From assembly GCA_946061355.1 (NCBI GenBank), contig CAMGRE010000080.1:1-10619 (forward strand): a DNA stretch of 10,619 nt, in the 5' to 3' direction. Positions within the stretch are counted from its first letter, which is position 1. Each line of letters opens with the position of its first letter. The DNA is from an uncultured bacterium. Lineage in GTDB: Bacteria > Bacillota > Clostridia > Lachnospirales > Lachnospiraceae. Shown here piece after piece: positions 1-7,135 of the stretch. Below the pieces are notes generated by a model. It worked only from the letters and a program-made list of their open reading frames with translations. It did no database searches and was not told where the DNA came from. The position numbers and the translations under genes were made by a program.

Positions 1-675
1 GCAAAATAGACTTCGGGGACTTGGTAACACTTCCAGTTGAATGGTTTCTGATAGGCTGATCCTTTTCCAAAGCCTCTTAAGAAATGCCCAGAATTCTTTG
101 ATTTTCTGCCAGAGTTTACGGAACGGATTCCGGTTCTCCGCCTTCTGTACAGACTGTTGATCCGGCATTTCCTGTCCGTCATCCTCCCGTTTCACCGATT
201 CTGTCGGATTCTTTTCCTCCTCACTGCACTTCTCCCACTTTCCGACAAGCCTCGGCTCTTCCAAGGATTTCTGTTCCTGCGCCTTCTTCCGGGAATCTGT
301 CTGTGAAGTGCTCCGCGCTTCTGCGCTTTTCTTGCTGTCTGCAGACTTATGCGTTGTTTTTTCTTTTTTGACCTTTTTCTTTTTTCGCAGAGCTTTCTTC
401 TTCGGCTCTCTTGCACTGTCATAAAGCGGGATTCCGAACAGCCTTACCCGGTATCGGAGCGCCCCTTGAAACTGTGCCGACGCACTTAAAATGTGAAACA
501 GCCAGGATACCTTCGCCTCCGCATCAGGAAACTCCTCTTCCGGCTTCTTCTCTCCGGATATCACATACCGGACAGGGAGAAATAATACTGCCAGAAGAAG
601 TATCACAACCAGTATGAGAATACAAAGTAATGTGATTCCTATTCCCTTCCCAATCATCTCCAGTATATGTAACAT
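1..675 (-). CDS. DUF2953-like membrane-anchored protein, N-terminal 225 residues (cut by left edge)
   Basis: The reading frame is open from an ATG at 675 to base 1, so only the first 225 residues are present. Residues about 8-34 form one strongly hydrophobic segment (a membrane anchor). Next comes a short folded-looking stretch (FLPVRYVISGE, then VSWLFHILSASAQFQ and YRVRLFGIPLYDS, about 33-86) that resembles the start of DUF2953 proteins of clostridia. Residues about 90-185 are a low-complexity region rich in Lys, Glu, Ser and Gln, followed by a Trp/Lys-rich amphipathic stretch (185-206). The conserved C-terminal part would lie outside the window. The start codon overlaps the stop of the upstream gene by one base (TGATG), which suggests coupled translation. 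DUF2953 genes often sit near sporulation or chromosome-segregation genes in Firmicutes, but their function is unknown. The family call is moderately sure; the gene is well supported. Confidence 0.72.
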   Translation of the reverse strand, partial: MLHILEMIGKGIGITLLCILILVVILLLAVLFLPVRYVISGEKKPEEEFPDAEAKVSWLFHILSASAQFQGALRYRVRLFGIPLYDSAREPKKKALRKKKKVKKEKTTHKSADSKKSAEARSTSQTDSRKKAQEQKSLEEPRLVGKWEKCSEEEKNPTESVKREDDGQEMPDQQSVQKAENRNPFRKLWQKIKEFWAFLKRLWKRISLSETIQLEVLPSPRSLFC

Positions 676-1001
676 CAATCTATCTTCCCTCCGGTCAGAA
701 AATAGTCCTTCAGTCTGCAATCACCTGTCTTGGCAAGGACATCTTCCACCATGCGCTGTACCAGCTGTACAGCCTCATCATACCCGGCGGCAACCCCAAC
801 AACATGAGGAGGATTCATTTTGTAATACTTTTGCTGCAGAAAAGCGCAATGATAGATCTCCAACTGATCTGCTCCTTCCGCCAGCGTGATCACAAATACG
901 CGCAGCTGCCCGGCATGATGTCTTAATTTCCATTTGACCTTTCTGATATTGCGGATGCCATCACCCACATACAGCCCGTCATCAAATTTTATGGATTTCA
1001 T
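675..1001 (-). CDS. uncharacterised 108-residue protein
   Basis: I do not recognise a characterised family. The protein is soluble: it has no signal peptide or membrane segment. It reads like one compact alpha/beta domain. An N-terminal beta-rich part (KFDDGLYVGDGIRNIRKVKWKLRHHAG, then LRVFVITLAEGADQLEIY) is followed by a Tyr-rich stretch (FLQQKYYKMNPPHVVGVAAG, residues about 54-73) and an acidic helix (YDEAVQLVQRMVEDVLA, 74-90). It has two cysteines, C52 and C95. The gene begins 16 nt after the stop of the NUDIX gene; a GAGGATAGG stretch overlapping that stop is the likely ribosome site, with AAGGA touching the ATG. Its own stop overlaps the start of the next gene by one base, so the three genes form one coupled unit. 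It is probably cytoplasmic; the function is unknown. Confidence 0.8.
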   Translation of the reverse strand: MKSIKFDDGLYVGDGIRNIRKVKWKLRHHAGQLRVFVITLAEGADQLEIYHCAFLQQKYYKMNPPHVVGVAAGYDEAVQLVQRMVEDVLAKTGDCRLKDYFLTGGKID

Positions 1002-1017
1002 TCCTTGATACCTATCC

Positions 1018-1470
1018 TCAATAGTATTTCCGGCTGCCCCATAAATTATTTCGTTTCAATTCCAGATACTCATCATACGCTTTCTCCAGAATCTGTTTTT
1101 CGTTTGCAAATTTCAAAAGATGATACGCCTCATGAAATTTGTAATATCCGGAATCCACAAAGAACTCCTCGCGTTGTGGTTTGCTGTAATAGCTGTCTGC
1201 CATCATCAGATACCAGTGCACCTCTTTCTCCACCGTGTCTTCCGGTACATTGAAAGTATAATCACTTTTTCCTACGTATTTGATGATGGAAGCTTTTGCT
1301 CCAGTTTCCTCAAGCACCTCTCTCAAAGCCGTGTCCTGATATTCCTCTCCCTGCTCTACAGTGCCCTTCGGCAAAACCCAGCCCTCGTACTTATTGTGGT
1401 AATTCTTGTACAAAAGCAGTATTTTCCCTCGAAAAATAACCACACCGCCACAGCTTGTTGCTTCTATCAT
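1018..1470 (-). CDS. NUDIX hydrolase
   Basis: A 150-residue NUDIX-fold pyrophosphohydrolase, cytoplasmic and Mg-dependent, cleaving a nucleoside diphosphate linked to another group. The full Nudix box is visible at residues 36-58: G36, E42, R50-E51, V52, E54-E55, G57, matching G-x5-E-x7-RE-U-x-EE-x-G-U. The residues before it (GWVLPKG, 30-36) are typical of the family. The C-terminal part (about 85-150) is helical and charged and gives no clear substrate signature. An MTH1/MutT-like clean-up role and a diadenosine polyphosphate (Ap4A) hydrolase role are both possible. The start at 1470 is supported by AGGAGG 7 nt upstream. It is the first gene of a three-gene unit with its own extended -10 promoter in the 82-nt gap behind the PBP gene. 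Confidence 0.92.
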   Translation of the reverse strand: MIEATSCGGVVIFRGKILLLYKNYHNKYEGWVLPKGTVEQGEEYQDTALREVLEETGAKASIIKYVGKSDYTFNVPEDTVEKEVHWYLMMADSYYSKPQREEFFVDSGYYKFHEAYHLLKFANEKQILEKAYDEYLELKRNNLWGSRKYY

Positions 1471-1514
1471 TGCAAAACCTCCTGTCTATGGTGTGTGTAA
1501 ACATATTAAACAGC

Positions 1515-1543
1515 ATTATAGCATATTATTCTTACGATTGAAA
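1515..1543 (-). promoter_or_regulatory. predicted extended -10 promoter for the NUDIX gene unit
   Basis: On the minus strand the gap between the PBP stop and the NUDIX start holds TGCTATAAT (1523-1515), an extended -10 element (TGn before a perfect TATAAT). The -35 region is weak: TTTCAA at 1543-1538, spacer 17. The predicted start of transcription is near 1508, leaving about 38 nt of leader with AGGAGG before the NUDIX ATG. No terminator is visible after the PBP gene, so readthrough from upstream is also likely. Confidence 0.55.
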
Positions 1544-1552
1544 GTGGTACTG

Positions 1553-3013
1553 TCAAGAGAAGTACGCATCAAACACTCTCCTGGCCAGCGGCACTGCATA
1601 ATCCCCGCCGGAACCGGCGCCTTCTATGATAACAGTAACAACTAACTGCGGGTTCTCCACCGGGGCAAATCCTGTGAACCAGGCGTGGCTTTCCAATTTG
1701 TTCAGACCGAATTCCGCAGAACCTGTCTTTCCCGCTGCTGTATAGGAGAGATCTGACAGCTTGGTTCCCGTTCCACTCTCCACAACCTCTTCCATATATT
1801 CCTTCAGGATTGCAGCCTCCTCTTCCGTCATCAGCCGACCATATTTTGTCGGCGAAAAATGTTTTACCTTTGTACCGGAAACTGTTTCCACCCTGTCAAT
1901 CATATACGGTTTCATAAGTTCTCCGTCATTGGCGATCGCTGCCGTGATCATGGCAAGCTGTATCGGCGTGATCTGTGTCATTCCCTGCCCGATTGCATTC
2001 TGCATCATCTGATCCGGCGCCGTATCTTCGTCCAAAACGATCTTACTCTGATTATATTTGCAGTCCAGTGGAAGCTCCTTGTTGAACAAAAGAGAGTCCA
2101 TTGTCTTTGCAAATTTTGTCCGATCCAGTCCGATCCCAATATTGGCAAAAGAAGAGTTGCAGGATTTTGCGAATGATTTTTTGAGATCTACTTTCCCATG
2201 TTTGCTGCCGTGATAACAGTTGATCCTGTCTCCTTCATACTCAAAGTGACCGGTACAGTTGTAGCTGTAATCCTGATAAGTGTCCGGATTTTCCCGGATA
2301 TACTCGAGCGTTGTCACGATTTTGAAGGTAGAGCCGGGCGGATACAATCCCTGTGTCGTACGATTTAATAACGTCCCGCTTTCCTCATCCGCGATCAGAT
2401 CATCCCACAGCGCATCAATCCTGTTCGGGTCAAAATCAGGCTTTGAAACCATCGCAACGATCCTGCCCGTGGAAGGCTCTATCGCAATGATCGCACCCTT
2501 GTAGATACCCATCGCTTTGGACGCAGCCTCCTGCACCGCAACATCAAGTGTCGTATAGACGTTATCCCCGGGATTCTTCTCACCGAGGAGTTCATTCTGA
2601 ACCTTCTCCGTAGCAGGAATGCCGGACTGGACCAGATCATAGTTCATCTGCTCCTCGATACCGGATTTCCCCTTTCCTGTATAACCGACCGCATGGGCAA
2701 ACAGATTGTCATAAGGGTAAACACGCTGCTCTTTCCCATCTTCATTCACGATCGTCTGTGCAAGAATCTCTCCATCCGAAGCATAAATATTCCCTCTTCG
2801 GTTCTGTGCATTGACGATCTGCTGCCTGTTATTATAGCTGTTATTGAACAGTTCCTCCTTATGAGAAACGCAGTAAAATACAAGGTACCCCATCATCACA
2901 AGGAAAAGCGCGGTGAATCCGACGGTTATCCCAATGATCTCAGGGCTCTTCTTCCTCGTATTCTTCCGTTTCTTCTCTTCTGTCTGCGCTTTTTTTCTTT
3001 CGCGTTCCACCAT
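1553..3013 (-). CDS. class B penicillin-binding protein (peptidoglycan D,D-transpeptidase, PbpA/FtsI family)
   Basis: A 486-residue transpeptidase that cross-links peptidoglycan stem peptides on the outer face of the membrane. A highly basic cytoplasmic tail (residues 1-24) is followed by one membrane segment (about 26-49), a short pedestal domain with the family motif RRGNIYASDG (72-81), and the penicillin-binding domain. All catalytic motifs are present: S228-T-F-K231 (nucleophile and base), S284-C-N286 and K429-T-G431. C253 and C266 could form a disulfide. The length is close to the short PbpA type that pairs with RodA in actinobacteria and is shorter than SpoVD/PBP2B, which carry PASTA repeats; none are seen here. 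It is encoded directly after, and overlapping by 74 nt, a SEDS glycosyltransferase, its expected partner. The start at 3013 is set by GGAGG at 3026-3022, 8 nt upstream; the next in-frame ATG would remove the tail and half the membrane segment. Confidence 0.96.
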   Translation of the reverse strand: MVERERKKAQTEEKKRKNTRKKSPEIIGITVGFTALFLVMMGYLVFYCVSHKEELFNNSYNNRQQIVNAQNRRGNIYASDGEILAQTIVNEDGKEQRVYPYDNLFAHAVGYTGKGKSGIEEQMNYDLVQSGIPATEKVQNELLGEKNPGDNVYTTLDVAVQEAASKAMGIYKGAIIAIEPSTGRIVAMVSKPDFDPNRIDALWDDLIADEESGTLLNRTTQGLYPPGSTFKIVTTLEYIRENPDTYQDYSYNCTGHFEYEGDRINCYHGSKHGKVDLKKSFAKSCNSSFANIGIGLDRTKFAKTMDSLLFNKELPLDCKYNQSKIVLDEDTAPDQMMQNAIGQGMTQITPIQLAMITAAIANDGELMKPYMIDRVETVSGTKVKHFSPTKYGRLMTEEEAAILKEYMEEVVESGTGTKLSDLSYTAAGKTGSAEFGLNKLESHAWFTGFAPVENPQLVVTVIIEGAGSGGDYAVPLARRVFDAYFS

Positions 3014-4313
3014 TTTTCTTTCCTCCGATCAGATACAGTCCCTGAATCACCGAAAAAAGCAGCAGCGTACTGAGCACACTGCTTCCGCCATAACTGATGA
3101 GCGGCAGAGTCACGCCCGTGAGGGGAATGAATTTGATTCCTCCGCCGATCGTGAGAAAGACCTGAAAAATATAAGTAATCCCGAGCCCAACGGCTGTCAG
3201 CCTGTAAAATCCCGGTCTCATGGACAGAGCAGTCTCCATAAACATCACGAAACAGCTAAGATAAATGAGAAGCAGACACAACCCGAACAGAAGGCCAAGT
3301 TCCTCTACAATCGCGGAGAAAATGAAATCCGTCTCCACATAAGGAATGGATTTCGGGCTGCCCTGATACAGTCCGAGGCCAAACAATCCGCCGCAGCCGA
3401 TCGCAAACAATGACTGTGTGATCTGATAGCCCGCTCCGTCGATCACGCTCCAGGGATCACGCCATGCCTGTACCCTGACCTGCACGTGTGTAAAAAGACG
3501 CCATGCAAAATAAGATGCGAAACCGCCGCCAAAGACTCCTGCCGCCAGATATCTCTTTTTGCCGGATGCGGCATAGACCATAATGATATAGGTCACAAAG
3601 AAAATCAATGCACTGCCGAGATCTCTGGAAGCGACAAGGATCAATACATGCATTCCTGCAAGAAGTGCAGACAACGCTATATTCCAAAAGGAACACGATC
3701 TGTCCAGCAAAGCCGCCACAAAGAACACAAACACGATCTTGACAAATTCCGAAGGCTGAAATGCAATTCCAAAAACAGACCATGTAAGGCGGGATCCGTT
3801 CGTCACCGCCCCGGAGACAAGCACAATTCCCAACGCGGCGATTCCAATCACTCCGTAGATCCAGACAAAATCCTTCCATCGCTTTACTCTTACGATCAGT
3901 TCCGGCACGGCCAGCGCGATCCCGAGCGAGATCACCGCAATGATAAACTGTCTGACCGCCTTATCATACGAAAGCCGCGTCAGCATCACAAAACCGACTG
4001 AGAGCAGAAAACACATATTATTTACCACCAGACGGTTAGCTTTCGGATAGATCATATGATACAGCACGATCGTTGTATACAGCGCAATCTGCTGAAACAA
4101 AAAGAAAAAGAGAAGCTCCAGTTTCCCTGTTCTTACGTAGATTGCTGCAAAACAGGTAAAATGAACCAGAAACATAAATATATTCTGGCGGATATAGATG
4201 CCCTTTCTCTCCTCTTCCGTACGGAAACGAAAAGCCGCAAAACACTCATATGTGTAAAAGGAAACAAACAGCACAATGATGTATTTTGAAAATTCACCGA
4301 TATATTGTTGCAT
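2940..4313 (-). CDS. SEDS-family peptidoglycan glycosyltransferase (FtsW/RodA/SpoVE family)
   Basis: A 457-residue polytopic membrane protein that polymerises lipid II into glycan strands, working with a class B PBP. Many hydrophobic segments run from residue about 10 to 430. Family marks: QPSEFVKI (186-193), SRDLGSAL (229-236) with D231 matching the essential Asp of RodA, the extracellular ETDFIFSAIVEELG stretch (327-340), and PLTGVTLPLISYGGSS (397-412). After the last segment comes a highly charged cytoplasmic tail (431-457, Lys/Arg then Glu). The gene starts 21 nt after the U32 stop; its ribosome site is weak (GAGAA region), so translation may depend on the upstream gene. The last 74 nt also encode the N-terminus of the PBP. 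Pairing with a short PBP suggests a RodA-PbpA unit for elongation, but zapA in the same unit leaves a division role open, so I give no symbol. Confidence 0.95.
   Translation of the reverse strand: MQQYIGEFSKYIIVLFVSFYTYECFAAFRFRTEEERKGIYIRQNIFMFLVHFTCFAAIYVRTGKLELLFFFLFQQIALYTTIVLYHMIYPKANRLVVNNMCFLLSVGFVMLTRLSYDKAVRQFIIAVISLGIALAVPELIVRVKRWKDFVWIYGVIGIAALGIVLVSGAVTNGSRLTWSVFGIAFQPSEFVKIVFVFFVAALLDRSCSFWNIALSALLAGMHVLILVASRDLGSALIFFVTYIIMVYAASGKKRYLAAGVFGGGFASYFAWRLFTHVQVRVQAWRDPWSVIDGAGYQITQSLFAIGCGGLFGLGLYQGSPKSIPYVETDFIFSAIVEELGLLFGLCLLLIYLSCFVMFMETALSMRPGFYRLTAVGLGITYIFQVFLTIGGGIKFIPLTGVTLPLISYGGSSVLSTLLLFSVIQGLYLIGGKKNGGTRKKKSADRREETEEYEEEEP
3022..3026 (-). promoter_or_regulatory. ribosome binding site of the PBP gene, inside the SEDS coding region
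   Basis: The minus strand reads GGAGG followed by 8 nt and then ATG at 3013. The site lies wholly inside the 3' end of the upstream SEDS gene and fixes the PBP start despite the 74-nt overlap. Confidence 0.75.
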
Positions 4314-4334
4314 AATTTATTCTCAATCCGCTCT

Positions 4335-6647
4335 CTACTCTGCCCCTCTTTTATAGTGCCCCTTTGTAAATGCATATTCCGGAGGATCTTCTCGGTAAGT
4401 TTTCTTCCCAGGTGAGGTTTCACTGTTAATTTCCCGAAGAAATCCCGAAAACCTCCGAAACACCTGACGTATTTCCTCTTCCGTCTCTGTTGTGAACGCT
4501 AATCTGGCACCGGAAGGATTCTCTGCGCATATGGATTTCCCATACCCATGTAAAGATAGAGGAACACTGTTATACAATACATTATAGCAATGCTCACAAA
4601 CAGTATACACAGGAAATTGTACATGATACCGGTCTGTGAGCCAGACCGGCTCCCGATTCTGCATCCGTTTCTCATTGCTTTGCGTGCAAAATGATCCATT
4701 CTGCACGGAATTCATCTGCGCCAGGCATTCTCCGGCTGTCTTCCTCACACAGTTTGCCGTGACCATTAGCGGAGTCCTGCCATACACTTCAACCTCAACG
4801 CCACAGATTCCCATGGCATGCCAGTCCCTGCGATTCAATTCACCTGACGCCGTCTGAGACACACCGAGCTCCGTGAGGAACTTCTTTGACCGCGAATTCC
4901 ATATATAAAGGCTGCTGTCTGCATGGATCATCCCTTCATATTTCTGCTCTTCCAGATAAAAAAGGCTCTCCAGATTACGGATCAGCACACCATCATAGAC
5001 CGGGTTATTCAGAACACACTCTTTGAACTTTGCAAGCCACCCCTTATCACGGCTGCGCAGGATACGCGGCATGGCAGCAAATATTTGGCGGCCGTTTTTC
5101 GCCTGTTTCCAGTCTGAGAGTTTTGATGTATCAACCATGCATTCCGACTCAAGATACAGCCGGTCTATTATCTCTTCCTTCTCCACCGCGTCAAGCTGAC
5201 TAATACGGTCAATTTTCACCGCAATGTATGTTTTCCCCCGATCCGGGTCGCTATCTGCACTTCCCTCAGATATCAGTTCCTGATTCAGCTGTTCCAGTCT
5301 GTCACAATAATCCGCTGGCACTTTCCGGCGGCTTTTCAATAAAAGTCTATCCTCAAGCGCTTTCAGTGCATCTCTGCGCAGATCATTCAGCGCCTTTACC
5401 GGCAGGAAACAATCCGGCTCCAATTCACATACGAGTTCTTCAAATACAAATGCAGTTCCGCCCGTCTTTCTGATCTGTTTCTCAACCGTTTCAACAGTAA
5501 GCGGCTGTTTCACCGCCTGCAAAACCTGCGTACCCTCCGTTCGGACAAGCGGCTCCCCTGTTCTTTCCACGTTCAGTTCAAGCACAGCCGGCTGGTCTTT
5601 GCGGAGGATCACTCTGCCATGGACAGGAAGCGTTAAAGGCTGTTCCAACCAGGTATTCCTGATGTCCTGCAGATACTGCTCATCCGCTTTGCAGTAGCTT
5701 GGCTTATCCGGTGTGATCATTTCCCTGCCGTTATGTCTATGATAATAGCCTTCCTGAATCTCGCTGCGGATATACAGATGTTTCAGCCTTTCCATATCTT
5801 CCGGCTCTACGCTCCATGACTGATCGGGTGCAGCAAAATACCTGTCGATATATTTCCGGTAAAGCGCCGTGACACCTGCCACATACTCAGGGCTCTTCAT
5901 TCTCCCTTCTATCTTAAAGGAATCTATTCCCGCTTCAATCAGTTCCGGCAAAATGTTAAGTGTGCACATATCTTTTAAGCTCAACGGATAGCTTTCTTTA
6001 TCTCCCCTCTGCCTCTCTTTCCCAATCCCGGTCACGGCGTAAGGCAGCCTGCACGGCTGGGCACATCTGCCCCGGTTGCCGCTGCGTCCGCCTAGCATGC
6101 TGCTGAACAGGCACTGTCCGGAATAGCAGTAACACATAGCACCATGGATAAAAGCCTCCACCGGAATATCCGCTTCCTGTCGGATTTCCTTGATCTCATC
6201 AAGCGACAGTTCTCTCGCCGGAACTACTCTGGACGCTCCCTGCTCCTTCAACAGTTTCGCCCCGTAACCCCCCGTGACAGTCATCTGCGTACTCACATGC
6301 AGCTCAAGCTTGGGAAACAATTCGCGTACAACATGGAAAACCCCAAAATCCTGTACAATGATACCATCCAGTCCTTCTTCATAAAACGGGCGCAGATACT
6401 CGGGAAGTTCTGCGAGTTCTTCCTGCCGCACAAGGGTATTGACGGTCAGATATACCTTCCGGTCAAATAAATGGGCATAACGAATAGCCAGGCATACTTC
6501 TTCATCCGAGAAATTATCTGCGTATGCTCTGGCTCCATATTTTTTACCACCTATATAAACAGCATCGGCACCTGCATGAATTGCTCCGAGAAAGCTCTCA
6601 TAATTTCCTGCAGGTGCCAATAATTCTACTTGATACGTTCTGCTCAT
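4335..6647 (-). CDS. U32 family protein with DUF3656-like region (RlhA/TrhP-type RNA hydroxylation enzyme)
   Basis: A 770-residue protein named after collagenase-like peptidases. Characterised members (E. coli RlhA/YdcP and TrhP/YegQ, B. subtilis YrrN/YrrO) instead hydroxylate RNA pyrimidines, using an Fe-S cluster and prephenate-linked chemistry. The N-terminal barrel begins with ELLAPAGNYESF (8-19) and GADAVYIGG (26-34). The U32 signature is at 164-182 (E164, G169, C172, G177, C179). C172, C179, C195 and C199 are the likely cluster ligands, with C174 extra. FKIEGRMKSPEYVAG (244-258) is conserved. The later part (about 330-600) fits the DUF3656 insertion of RlhA-type proteins. The total is longer than E. 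coli RlhA (about 650), with a Cys-containing tail (YTVCEHCYN, 681-689). The start forms an ATGA overlap with the zapA stop. Whether the target is 23S rRNA or tRNA cannot be told from sequence. Confidence 0.93.
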   Translation of the reverse strand: MSRTYQVELLAPAGNYESFLGAIHAGADAVYIGGKKYGARAYADNFSDEEVCLAIRYAHLFDRKVYLTVNTLVRQEELAELPEYLRPFYEEGLDGIIVQDFGVFHVVRELFPKLELHVSTQMTVTGGYGAKLLKEQGASRVVPARELSLDEIKEIRQEADIPVEAFIHGAMCYCYSGQCLFSSMLGGRSGNRGRCAQPCRLPYAVTGIGKERQRGDKESYPLSLKDMCTLNILPELIEAGIDSFKIEGRMKSPEYVAGVTALYRKYIDRYFAAPDQSWSVEPEDMERLKHLYIRSEIQEGYYHRHNGREMITPDKPSYCKADEQYLQDIRNTWLEQPLTLPVHGRVILRKDQPAVLELNVERTGEPLVRTEGTQVLQAVKQPLTVETVEKQIRKTGGTAFVFEELVCELEPDCFLPVKALNDLRRDALKALEDRLLLKSRRKVPADYCDRLEQLNQELISEGSADSDPDRGKTYIAVKIDRISQLDAVEKEEIIDRLYLESECMVDTSKLSDWKQAKNGRQIFAAMPRILRSRDKGWLAKFKECVLNNPVYDGVLIRNLESLFYLEEQKYEGMIHADSSLYIWNSRSKKFLTELGVSQTASGELNRRDWHAMGICGVEVEVYGRTPLMVTANCVRKTAGECLAQMNSVQNGSFCTQSNEKRMQNREPVWLTDRYHVQFPVYTVCEHCYNVLYNSVPLSLHGYGKSICAENPSGARLAFTTETEEEIRQVFRRFSGFLREINSETSPGKKTYREDPPEYAFTKGHYKRGAE

Positions 6648-7054
6648 GCCTTTTTATGCTCTTTCAGTTCGGTCTCCATACGGACAATCTTCTTGGCATT
6701 TTCGTTGAGCTCCTGCTGAAGTCTTTTTACACTCTTTTCCGTAGTCTCCAGCTTCATCTGTGCTGCAATCAGCTCATGCTTCAGATCATAAATCTCTTTT
6801 TCCTTGTTGGTGATATCCTCCTCCAGAATGTCAATCTGCTTCTTCGCTTTGAAATAGTCATCTGCAATGTTCAATTGCAAAAGAACATTCTGCATATCAA
6901 CAGACTGCCTTCTGAAGCTGTCAACCTTACCATATTCTGCAACCTTATTATTGATGTAAGAAGCTACCCGCTGCAGATATTCTTCACTTTCATAGCCGCT
7001 CAGCGTAAAAACCTTTCCGCCAATGATTACTTCCGTATCCGTTCTGGCTGCCAT
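6644..7054 (-). CDS. zapA: cell division protein ZapA
   Basis: A small cytoplasmic protein that bundles FtsZ filaments at the septum. It has 136 residues from the chosen ATG. The N-terminal domain (about 5-50) carries the family core TEVIIGGKVFTLSGYESEEY (7-26) with LQRVASYINNKV, and is followed by a long coiled coil (about 65-134) rich in Lys/Glu with heptad-spaced Leu/Ile. Bacillus ZapA is shorter (about 85 residues), so the coiled coil is extended, as is common in clostridia. An in-frame GTG at 7069 would add five residues, but it lies before the GGGGAGG (7067-7061), which sits 6 nt upstream of the ATG at 7054; I therefore choose 7054. It is the first gene of the zapA-U32-SEDS-PBP unit, directly behind a good promoter. 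The stop overlaps the next start (ATGA). Confidence 0.93.
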   Translation of the reverse strand: MAARTDTEVIIGGKVFTLSGYESEEYLQRVASYINNKVAEYGKVDSFRRQSVDMQNVLLQLNIADDYFKAKKQIDILEEDITNKEKEIYDLKHELIAAQMKLETTEKSVKRLQQELNENAKKIVRMETELKEHKKA

Positions 7055-7060
7055 ATGATT

Positions 7061-7067
7061 CCTCCCC
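7061..7067 (-). promoter_or_regulatory. ribosome binding site of zapA (decides the start)
   Basis: GGGGAGG on the minus strand, 6 nt before the ATG at 7054. It would lie inside the coding sequence if the GTG at 7069 were used, which argues against that start. Confidence 0.8.
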
Positions 7068-7078
7068 ACGTATATAAC

Positions 7079-7129
7079 ATCCGACAGTTGATTTTCTGCT
7101 CGCGTACATTATATCACATTATGTCGGAT
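7079..7129. repeat. 8-bp inverted repeat straddling the zapA promoter
   Basis: ATCCGACA (7079-7086) and its exact reverse complement TGTCGGAT (7122-7129) are separated by 35 nt. One arm lies in the -35/-10 spacer, touching the -35. The other lies in the leader, about 20 nt into the transcript and just before the ribosome site. The centres are 43 bp apart, close to four helical turns. This could be a paired operator, or a stem in readthrough transcripts from the AhpF-like gene, whose stop codon lies in the inner flank. No T-run follows, so it is not a terminator. Confidence 0.45.
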
Positions 7130-7135
7130 TTTCAA
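7108..7135 (-). promoter_or_regulatory. predicted sigma-A promoter of the zapA-U32-SEDS-PBP unit
   Basis: The minus strand reads TTGAAA (7135-7130), a 16-nt spacer and a perfect TATAAT (7113-7108), placing the start of transcription near 7101. The -35 lies inside the last codons of the AhpF-like gene. The leader is about 45 nt and ends with a strong ribosome site. Confidence 0.75.

Noticed and set aside
192..422. 76-residue minus-strand ORF rich in Arg/Lys
   Set aside because: It is another frame of the Lys/Glu-rich part of the DUF2953-like gene, which is open from 675 to the edge; it has no ribosome site.
2913..3413. 166-residue plus-strand ORF
   Set aside because: Antisense to the SEDS and PBP genes, low complexity, without family features.
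3457..3879. 140-residue minus-strand Cys-rich ORF
   Set aside because: A shifted frame inside the SEDS gene, whose own frame carries all the family motifs.
7055..7069. GTG start that would extend ZapA by five residues
   Set aside because: The GGGGAGG ribosome site would then be inside the coding region; the ATG at 7054 is correctly spaced from it.
7079..7129. Terminator between the AhpF-like gene and zapA
   Set aside because: The loop is 35 nt, the stem 8 bp and no T-run follows; the segment is better read as promoter DNA.
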